From Pseudomonadota bacterium (GTDB taxonomy: Bacteria > Pseudomonadota > Gammaproteobacteria > Steroidobacterales > Steroidobacteraceae), in contig JAEWLQ010000084.1 of NCBI GenBank assembly GCA_023457495.1, forward strand, positions 1 through 20,252: 20,252 nucleotides of DNA, written 5' to 3'. Of the stretch, positions 14,764-20,252 are shown piece by piece. Each line of letters opens with the position of its first letter. Within the stretch, counting starts at the first letter, position 1. Both the position numbers and the translations under genes were made by a program. The notes beneath the pieces were generated by a model that worked only from the letters and a program-made list of their open reading frames with translations, did no database searches and was not told where the DNA came from.

Positions 14764-14860
14764 AATGGGGACATTCCCCGTTTCCTAGGAAACGGGGACA
14801 CTCCTCGATTCAAGGCGCAGGTCTGTCCCCGTTTGCTAGGAAACGGGGAATGTCCCCATT
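14764..14860. repeat. Inverted pair of the palindromic repeat, between convergent genes
   Basis: Two 37-38-base arms in opposite orientation (14764-14800 and about 14824-14860) differ at one base (CCTAGG versus CCTAGC) and enclose a spacer of about 23 bases. Each arm has its own dyad: in the left arm 14776-14797 is a perfect 22-base palindrome around CGTTTCCTAGGAAACG. The layout is that of a REP doublet (BIME-like). The right edge supplies two bases of the hemD stop codon, and the cytochrome gene ends 9 bases before the left edge, so it may end transcription from both sides. Confidence 0.85.
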
Positions 14861-15716
14861 AAGCCAAGCCCGACAGGTCCTTGTCTTTCTTGGCCTGAAG
14901 GGTCTCGCTGAGGGCGACCACCAGCGGCTTCATGAACCACGAGTGCTCGGGGCTCGAGGCAACCTCGAAGCCCGCGGTGCGGATCGCCTCGGCGACGATG
15001 GGTCCGACCGCCGCGATCTTCGTGCGCGCAAGCGCGCGTTTCACCAGCTGCGCGGGTTGCTGCGTCACCAGCCGCTCGATCTGCAGCTTGCTCGTGAACG
15101 CGATCGCATCCACCTCGCCATTCGCCATGCGTTCCAGCAATGACTTCACCGTCGCATCGTCCGCGGCGTTGCCGTAAACATAGGGCGCGACGGTCGTGAT
15201 CTCCGCGCCGCGCTCGCGCAGGAACGAGGTGAGCGGAATGTTCGGATCGTTACCGTAGAGCTGCACGGCGACCTTGCGGCCCGCGAGGTCGATCGGCTTC
15301 AGCGCCGCGATCACGCCCTCGGTGGTGGGCGCGGTGGCTTCGATGTTCGGTTTGAGCCCGAGCTGCCGCAGGACCCGCGCGGGCTTCGGACCGCGGGTGA
15401 TCGTCCGGGTCTTCGCCAGCCCCGCGATGAACCGCTCCTGCATCGACGGATCGTGCCGGTTGATGCACGAGAGGATGCGCGTGAGGCCTTCGCCCGTGAT
15501 CAGGACAAAGTCATCGAACCCGCCCTCCGCGACGCGCACGGCGAAGGCGAGCACGGCCGCGCTGTGCGGGGTGTCGTAGATGGTGACGAGCGGGCAGCGC
15601 AGCACTTCGGCGCCGCGCCGTTCGAGCAGTCCGCTGAACACTTCGAGCTCGCGCATCTCCGGTACGGCGATGCGCTTGCCCTTGAGATTCCAATCGATTT
15701 GTTGAGGACGTGTCAT
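14859..15716 (-). CDS. hemD: Uroporphyrinogen-III synthase family protein
   Basis: 285 aa. HemD closes hydroxymethylbilane to uroporphyrinogen III, the branch-point precursor of siroheme, which NirB needs. The two-domain fold is visible: LKGKRIAVPEMRELEVFSGLLERRGAEVLRCP opens domain one; AGRKVAVQLYGNDPNIPLTSFLRERGAEITTVAPYVYG lies in domain two; DAIAFTSKLQIERL and KIAAVGPIVAEAIRTAGFEV are typical C-terminal motifs. Sequence conservation is low across this family, so activity is inferred from fold motifs and context. It lies 23 bases after the nitrate transporter on the same strand, suggesting a nitrogen-controlled copy dedicated to siroheme, perhaps next to a housekeeping hemD elsewhere. Confidence 0.85.
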   Translation of the reverse strand: MTRPQQIDWNLKGKRIAVPEMRELEVFSGLLERRGAEVLRCPLVTIYDTPHSAAVLAFAVRVAEGGFDDFVLITGEGLTRILSCINRHDPSMQERFIAGLAKTRTITRGPKPARVLRQLGLKPNIEATAPTTEGVIAALKPIDLAGRKVAVQLYGNDPNIPLTSFLRERGAEITTVAPYVYGNAADDATVKSLLERMANGEVDAIAFTSKLQIERLVTQQPAQLVKRALARTKIAAVGPIVAEAIRTAGFEVASSPEHSWFMKPLVVALSETLQAKKDKDLSGLA

Positions 15717-15730
15717 GGGTTTGTGAACCC
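15717..15730 (-). promoter_or_regulatory. Hairpin directly before the hemD start codon
   Basis: On the minus strand GGGTT-CACA-AACCC forms a 5-base stem with a tetraloop ending at the base before the ATG at 15716. No clear Shine-Dalgarno sequence is present, so hemD may depend on ribosomes arriving from the transporter gene upstream. The stem is short and could be incidental. Confidence 0.35.
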
Positions 15731-15739
15731 ATTGTCACA

Positions 15740-16954
15740 TTAGATGCGCGCGCCTGCGATGCCAATGGCACCCCAGGTCGTGCGCCAGCGGTGCTTGATG
15801 CTCGTGAGTCCGATCAGCGCCAGCAGCGCGAGTGATGCGAACACGAGAAGTCCCGCCTGGTAGTGGCCCGTGAGTTGCTTCGACAAGCCGAGGCTCGACG
15901 CGAGAAAGAATCCGCCGACGCCGCCGGTCATGCCGACGAGCCCTGTCATCACGCCGATCTCGTGCCGGAAGCGTTGCGGCACGAGCTGGAACACCGACCC
16001 GTTGCCCATGCCGAACGCCAGCATGCCGCCGGCGAACAGCGCGAGCGCCGCATAGACACTCGTGGGGCGGAAGCTGACCGCGATGAGCGCGAGCGCGGCG
16101 AGGAAATACATGAGGCTCAGCGTCTTGATGCCGCCGATGCGATCGGCGAGCGCACCGCCGATGGGTCGCACCAGCGAGCCCACGAACACGCACCCGGCCG
16201 TGAAGTAGCCGGCCTTCACGGCGTCGAGTCCGTAGTCCGTGTTGAAGTAGATGGCCAGCGAGGAGGCGAGGCCGACGAAGCCGCCGAATGTCACCGCGTA
16301 GAAGAACATGAACCACCACGCGTCGCCCATGCGCAGCACCGCGAGGTACTCGTGGAATTTCTTGGGCGGCGGCGTGTTGGGGCTGTCCTTGGCGGCGAAA
16401 AGATAGACGGCGAAGGCGATGGCGAGCGGAATCGCGGCGAGCCCGAGCACGTTGTTCCAGCCCACCAGCACAGCGAGTCCCGGCGCGAACAGCGACGCGA
16501 ATACGGTGCCGGAATTGCCCGCGCCCGCGATGCCGAGCGCGGTGCCCTGGTATTGCGGCGGATACCAGCGCGACGCCAGGGGCAGCGCGACGGCGAACGA
16601 TGCGCCGGCGACGCCGAGAATGAGCCCGAGCGCGAGTGTTCCGGCGTAACTGTCGATGCCGATCAGCCACGCGACCGCCAATCCGGTGATCACGATGACC
16701 TGGCCGATGATGCCGGCGCGGCGCGGGCGCAGCTTGTCGACGAGGATTCCGAAGACGACGCGCAGCAGCGCGCCCGCCAGCACGGGCAGCGCGACCATGA
16801 AGCCCTTCTGCGCCGCGTTCAGCCCGAGATCGGCGGACATCTGCACGGCGAGCGCGCCAAGCAACACCCAGACCATGAAACTCATGTCAAAGTAGAAGAA
16901 CGCCGCCAGCAAAGTGGGTAGATGTCCCGCCTTCAGGAACTCACGATTGACCAC
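15740..16954 (-). CDS. NarK/NasA-type nitrate/nitrite MFS transporter
   Basis: 404 aa, about 12 membrane helices, the single-unit size of the nitrate-nitrite porter family. Both nitrate signature motifs are present: GAGNSG at 144-149 and GMGNGS at 315-320 (followed by VFQLVPQRF). Arginines at 65 (GALLRVVFG) and 263 (LVRPIGG) are in the places of the substrate-binding pair in NarK. It imports nitrate across the inner membrane for NasA. The start is GTG at 16954, only 37 bases from the divergent kinase/phosphatase gene. A sigma-54 element on this strand at 16993-17008 would give a leader of about 28 bases. hemD follows in the same transcript. Confidence 0.93.
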   Translation of the reverse strand: MVNREFLKAGHLPTLLAAFFYFDMSFMVWVLLGALAVQMSADLGLNAAQKGFMVALPVLAGALLRVVFGILVDKLRPRRAGIIGQVIVITGLAVAWLIGIDSYAGTLALGLILGVAGASFAVALPLASRWYPPQYQGTALGIAGAGNSGTVFASLFAPGLAVLVGWNNVLGLAAIPLAIAFAVYLFAAKDSPNTPPPKKFHEYLAVLRMGDAWWFMFFYAVTFGGFVGLASSLAIYFNTDYGLDAVKAGYFTAGCVFVGSLVRPIGGALADRIGGIKTLSLMYFLAALALIAVSFRPTSVYAALALFAGGMLAFGMGNGSVFQLVPQRFRHEIGVMTGLVGMTGGVGGFFLASSLGLSKQLTGHYQAGLLVFASLALLALIGLTSIKHRWRTTWGAIGIAGARI

Positions 16955-16991
16955 GTCACCCCTCGTCGATGAGATTCAAGTCCCGGTGGAC

Positions 16992-18713
16992 ATGCAAGTA
17001 GCGGACCACGGCGCCGCGGGTGGTCTGCATGTCGGCGTGGGATATGCGACGCACCAGGGCGGGCGCGCCGAGAACGAGGATTACGCGGCGTGTTATGTCG
17101 GTCCGCCGCGCGGTGAGCTAACTATCGGGCTCGTAGCGGCGCTCGCCGACGGGATGGGCGGCGCCAGGGGCGGCCGCACGGCGGCGGAAATGGCCGTGCG
17201 CGGCTTCATCGATGGCTGCCTGGGGCAAGCGCCGACGCAGGGCGCGGCGCGCATCGGCGCGCAGGCCGCGAATGCGGTCAATCGCTGGATCCACGGCCTC
17301 GGCCGATCCGATCCCGAACTCAACGGCATGGCCTGCACGTTGAGTGCACTGCTCCTGTGCGGGAGGAGTACCCATCTGGTCCATGTTGGGGATTCGCGCG
17401 TCTATCGACTGCGCGACAACGAGCTGCAGGCGCTGACCACCGACCACACGCTCGGGGCCCCGGGAACCAGTCACGCCCTGACGCGGGCCGTGGGTGCGCA
17501 GGACACCCTGCGCGTCGATCATTTCAAGGAATCCGCGCACCTGCACGATCGCTACCTCATCTGCAGCGATGGCGTTCATGGCGTCCTGTCGCACCGGGAA
17601 ATCCACGGATTGCTGGCCCGACGCGCCGCGCCGCAGGAGACCGCACGCGAGCTCGTCGAACGCGCGGTCGTCGGCACCGAATCGGACAACGCCACCGCGC
17701 TCGTGCTCGATATCCTGGCATTGCCCTCCGCGCAGTTCGCCGACCTCGAGCTCGCGGCCGCGGAACAGCCACTGCGCACGCCGCCGGCGAGCGGCGCGAT
17801 CATCGACGACTACACGCTCGGCGAGATGCTCGCGGACGGTCAGTACATGCGCGTGTTCCGCGCGCACGATCTGCGCGGCGGCCGGGAGGTCGTTCTCAAG
17901 TTTCCGAAATCGCGCCCCGGGCTCGATGCCCATTTGCGTGCCGCGTTGCTGCGGGAGATGTGGATCGCGAGTCACGTGCGCAGTCCCTACGTCACGGAAT
18001 CGCTGGAGCCCGTGGCCGAGCGGCGCAGCTGCCTGTATGGCGTGCTGCCTTTCTACGAAGGCGAGACGCTGGAGGCGCGCCTGCTGCGCCGACCGCAGGT
18101 CACGCTCGCCGCCGGGCTCGAGATCGCGCTCAAACTGACGAAAGCGGTCGCGGCCCTGCACCGGGCCGGCATCATCCACCGCGACATCAAGCCCGAGAAC
18201 GTGATGCTCGAGGCGAACGGCGGCCTGAAGCTCATCGATCTCGGGGTTGCGCGCCTCCGGCAGTTCGAAGACGCGGCGACCCTCGAGGTGCCGGGAACGC
18301 GCAGTTACATGGCGCCCGAACTATTCAACGGCTCGCCCGCGGACGAGGGCGCCGACATCTTCGCGCTCGGCGTCAGCGTCTACCGCATGTTCGCGGGAGG
18401 CGCCTATCCCTATGGCGAGATCGAACCGTTCGCGCAGCCGCGACTCGGCAAGGCGACCTTGCTCACGAAACACCGGCCGGATCTGCCCGCCTGGCTCGAG
18501 CGCACGATCGCACGCGCGATCGCACTCGACCCGCGCGAACGCTTCGCCGACGCCATCGAGTTCGCGTTCGAGCTCGAGCATGGATCGTTGCGCGCGCTGC
18601 CGCATTCGATCGAGCGCCCGTCGCTGTACGAGCGCAATCCCGTGCGCTTCTGGCAGTCGGTCGCGGCGATCCTGTTCATCGCCTTGATGGTGGCGGTCGC
18701 GCACCTGACCTGA
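16992..18713 (+). CDS. PP2C phosphatase / Ser-Thr kinase fusion, membrane-anchored
   Basis: 573 aa from ATG 16992; upstream codons in the same frame overlap the transporter gene and are not conserved-looking. The PP2C domain (about 12-245) has R25-AENE-D30, D53-G-M-G-G, VGDSRVYRL, CSDGVHGVL and SDNATALVLDI, so the metal aspartates are in place. The kinase domain (about 270-530) has K303 (VVLKFPK), the catalytic loop H396-R-D398-IKPEN and D416-L-G in place of DFG; the glycine loop (LADGQYMRVF) is degenerate. A hydrophobic helix (about 550-570) anchors the C-terminus. A fusion of this kind lies among nitrate-assimilation genes of Pseudomonas aeruginosa (PA1782, as I recall), so a role in controlling nitrate uptake or reduction is likely; the target is unknown. 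Confidence 0.93.
   Translation: MQVADHGAAGGLHVGVGYATHQGGRAENEDYAACYVGPPRGELTIGLVAALADGMGGARGGRTAAEMAVRGFIDGCLGQAPTQGAARIGAQAANAVNRWIHGLGRSDPELNGMACTLSALLLCGRSTHLVHVGDSRVYRLRDNELQALTTDHTLGAPGTSHALTRAVGAQDTLRVDHFKESAHLHDRYLICSDGVHGVLSHREIHGLLARRAAPQETARELVERAVVGTESDNATALVLDILALPSAQFADLELAAAEQPLRTPPASGAIIDDYTLGEMLADGQYMRVFRAHDLRGGREVVLKFPKSRPGLDAHLRAALLREMWIASHVRSPYVTESLEPVAERRSCLYGVLPFYEGETLEARLLRRPQVTLAAGLEIALKLTKAVAALHRAGIIHRDIKPENVMLEANGGLKLIDLGVARLRQFEDAATLEVPGTRSYMAPELFNGSPADEGADIFALGVSVYRMFAGGAYPYGEIEPFAQPRLGKATLLTKHRPDLPAWLERTIARAIALDPRERFADAIEFAFELEHGSLRALPHSIERPSLYERNPVRFWQSVAAILFIALMVAVAHLT
16993..17008 (-). promoter_or_regulatory. Sigma-54-type promoter of the nitrate transporter-hemD operon
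   Basis: On the minus strand TGGTCCGCTACTTGCA has GG-N10-GC spacing and a perfect TTGCA -12 half; only the three bases after TGG depart from the TGGCACG consensus. The predicted start point near 16982 lies 28 bases before the GTG. The element coincides with the first codons of the divergent kinase/phosphatase gene. A poor NtrC-like dyad (CGCACC-N5-GGGCGC) lies at 17050-17066. Confidence 0.55.
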
Positions 18714-18805
18714 CTAGCCGGTCGATAGCGCACTTCAATGGCGCGGCGTGATCCTTCCCGGCGGCTTTTCACACAGACTCTCCTGCACAACATTGACGGC
18801 GCGCG

Positions 18806-18832
18806 CGCACCCCTCCGCCGTGTTTCGGTGCA
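18806..18832 (+). promoter_or_regulatory. Possible NtrC half-sites upstream of the porin
   Basis: CGCACC (18806-18811) and GGTGCA (18827-18832) are the two arms of an NtrC-type site, but 15 bases apart instead of 5, one helical turn too many. They sit about 80-100 bases before the predicted porin start point. The rest of the 18714-18882 spacer shows no clear terminator or gene. Confidence 0.2.
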
Positions 18833-18882
18833 CGGCGCCGCAAGCAGCGGCCCGGTTGCGCAAACCGCGTGGAAAAGAGGCC

Positions 18883-18898
18883 TGGCATAGGGATTGCT
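18883..18898 (+). promoter_or_regulatory. Sigma-54 (-24/-12) promoter of the porin gene
   Basis: TGGCATAGGGATTGCT carries GG (18884-18885) and GC (18896-18897) ten bases apart and shares TGGCAT and TTGCTT with the element upstream of nirB. The predicted start point is near 18909, 54 bases before the ATG at 18963. Confidence 0.75.
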
Positions 18899-18901
18899 TT
18901 A

Positions 18902-18920
18902 CCCCGCGTGCACAGCGGGG
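18902..18920 (+). other. Perfect 6-base hairpin at the predicted porin start point
   Basis: CCCCGC-GTGCACA-GCGGGG spans the start point predicted from the sigma-54 element. It could be an operator, with the GTGCAC dyad in its loop, or chance in GC-rich DNA. If the start point is right, only the 3' half would be transcribed, so it is unlikely to be an mRNA stem. Confidence 0.3.
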
Positions 18921-18962
18921 GGCTGATGCGGTCTAACTAATTTGTCACGGGAGGAAGTACCG

Positions 18963-20201
18963 ATGAAGTCCCTATTTGCGTGCACGTCACTGCTTGCGGC
19001 CGGTCTGGGCGTCGCGCATGCCGGCGAAGCGGATTCGTTCAAGGCGGCGTTCAGTGGAACGAAGCTGATCCTCGACACCCGCCTGCGCGTCGAGACCGTC
19101 GAGCAGGATGGGCTCCCCAACGATGCGCAGGCCACGACCCTGCGCGCGCGGCTCGGGTTCGAAACCGGCAAGGCATGGAAAACCACGCTGCTCGTCGAAG
19201 GCGAGGCGGTGGTGCCGATCGAGAACGATTACCGGCCGGATCCGACGGTGCCGACGATGGTGACCTACCCGGTGGTTCCGGATCCCGAGGCCTATGAAGT
19301 CAACCGGTTCCAGCTGACCAATACTTCGCTGCCGGGAACGACCATTACGCTCGGGCGTCAGCGCCTGGCGATCGATGACCAGCGTTTCGTGGGGCCGGTC
19401 GCCTGGCGGCAGAACGAGCAGACCTTCGACGCGCTGCGCATCGTGAACAAGAGCATCAAGAATCTCGTGTTCGACGCCACCTATTTCAACCGCGTGAATC
19501 GGCTCTTCGGGCCGGACTCGCCGCAGGGGCACTACGAAGGCGACAGCGGGTTGCTCAACGTCAGCTACCAGACGGAGGTCGGCAAGATCACGGCCTTCAA
19601 CTATCTACTGGACTTCGAGAACATCGTGGGTGTGTCGGCCGCGGTCCGCGATTCGACCAACACCTACGGCGCGCGTTTCGCGGGCGACGTTGCCGCGAAC
19701 GAGAAAGTGAAGATCACGTACGCGGGTTCGTACGCCACGCAATCCGACTACGCCGACAATCCACTCGACTTCGAGCTCGACTACTACAACCTCGAAGGCG
19801 GCGTGACGGTGAAGCAGTACGGTCTCGCGGTCGGCATCGAGAGCATGGGAGGCAACGGCGTGAAGGGTTTCGCGACGCCGCTCGCGACACTGCACAAGTT
19901 CCAGGGCTGGGCCGACAAGTTCCTCGCGACGCCGCCGAACGGCATCGAAGACATGTACGTGAACCTCAGCGCCAACTACAAGGCCGTCGGTGGTCTCGAC
20001 ACGCTCGGCGTCGTCGTGAGTTATCACGACTACGAAGCCGAACGCATCGACGCGGACTACGGCAGCGAGATCAACGTGTCGCTGGCGGCGAAGTACAAGA
20101 AGGTCAACGTCATGCTGAAGTACGCCGACTACGAAGAGGGCGTCCTCGCCTCCGCCCGCGACACCCAGAAACTCTGGATGCAATTCGAATACGTCTGGTG
20201 A
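18963..20201 (+). CDS. Outer-membrane porin of the alginate-export (AlgE-like) family
   Basis: 412 aa from ATG 18963, supported by a GGAGG ribosome-binding site (18950-18954) and a clean Sec leader, MKSLFACTSLLAAGLGVAHA, cleaved before GEAD. The mature protein is a run of alternating amphipathic strands (DTRLRVETVEQD, TTLRARLGFETGKAWKTTLLVEGEA, TTITLGRQRLAIDDQRFVG, LMQFEYVW-type aromatic C-terminus), as in alginate-export-domain porins. LGRQRLAIDDQRFVGPVAWRQNEQTFDA is the most family-like block. Family members form 16-18-strand barrels with varied substrates. The sigma-54 promoter and nitrate neighbours suggest anion (nitrate/nitrite) entry here rather than alginate, but this is inference. 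Confidence 0.85.
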   Translation: MKSLFACTSLLAAGLGVAHAGEADSFKAAFSGTKLILDTRLRVETVEQDGLPNDAQATTLRARLGFETGKAWKTTLLVEGEAVVPIENDYRPDPTVPTMVTYPVVPDPEAYEVNRFQLTNTSLPGTTITLGRQRLAIDDQRFVGPVAWRQNEQTFDALRIVNKSIKNLVFDATYFNRVNRLFGPDSPQGHYEGDSGLLNVSYQTEVGKITAFNYLLDFENIVGVSAAVRDSTNTYGARFAGDVAANEKVKITYAGSYATQSDYADNPLDFELDYYNLEGGVTVKQYGLAVGIESMGGNGVKGFATPLATLHKFQGWADKFLATPPNGIEDMYVNLSANYKAVGGLDTLGVVVSYHDYEAERIDADYGSEINVSLAAKYKKVNVMLKYADYEEGVLASARDTQKLWMQFEYVW

Positions 20202-20252
20202 ATGAGGCTTGGTTGGTGGCCGGGGGGTAAAAACCCAGATATGAATGGCGAT

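Noticed and set aside
15721..15739. CRP-like site TGTGA...TCACA between transporter and hemD
   Set aside because: The arms are 8 bases apart rather than 6, and the position inside a 23-base gap within an operon makes it unlikely.
16917..16935. Possible sigma-54 element for the kinase/phosphatase gene
   Set aside because: GG-N10-GC occurs (GGTAGATGTCCCGC), but none of the other consensus bases match and it lies inside the transporter gene.
20226..20240. GGGTAAAAACCC as a terminator after the porin
   Set aside because: Only a 3-base stem and no T-run follows; the sequence ends too soon to decide.

Overview
The window is high-GC, densely packed proteobacterial DNA. The gene content (NirB/NasA nitrate assimilation, a NarK-type transporter, a PP2C-kinase fusion, sigma-54 type promoters, a Tat-exported enzyme and an outer-membrane beta-barrel) suggests a gammaproteobacterium with a Pseudomonas/Xanthomonas/Steroidobacter-like chromosome. 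The exact lineage cannot be fixed from the sequence alone.

Left edge (1-3501), accessory region: the 5' end of an IS110-family transposase runs off the left edge. Next to it is a sequence resembling the right half of an integron attC site, then a cassette-sized membrane-protein gene (237-752). Six small same-strand genes follow: two four-helix membrane proteins at the ends, and a GFA/CENP-V zinc protein, two NTF2/SnoaL-like proteins and a DUF6624-like protein between them. Three of the junctions are exact 4-base start/stop overlaps, so this looks like one translationally coupled operon of unknown purpose.

Centre (3502-10485), nitrate assimilation operon: a strong sigma-54 (-24/-12) element preceded by two NtrC-like dyads drives nirB (siroheme nitrite reductase), a NirD::FAD-oxidoreductase fusion, and nasA (molybdenum nitrate reductase with a C-terminal BFD-type [2Fe-2S] domain). 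The three genes overlap or abut. Together they reduce nitrate to ammonium in the cytoplasm.

10486-14860, an apparently unrelated block: an acidic low-complexity protein, a Tat-exported hydroxypyruvate-isomerase-like TIM-barrel protein, and a 900-aa PVC-type beta-propeller/HEAT/cytochrome c protein. Copies of the same palindromic repeat lie at both ends of this block. One copy supplies the last codons and stop of nasA; the other contributes to the hemD stop codon.

Right part (14859-20201), nitrate functions resume: on the minus strand a NarK/NasA-type nitrate transporter and uroporphyrinogen-III synthase (precursor supply for siroheme); divergently, a PP2C phosphatase-Ser/Thr kinase fusion with a C-terminal membrane anchor; then an alginate-export-type outer-membrane porin. 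The transporter and the porin each have their own sigma-54-type element with the GG-N10-GC spacing seen at nirB, so the uptake route (porin, transporter), reductases and cofactor supply look like one nitrogen-controlled regulon. No gene-free stretch exceeds 300 bases, and no tRNA, rRNA or CRISPR array was seen.
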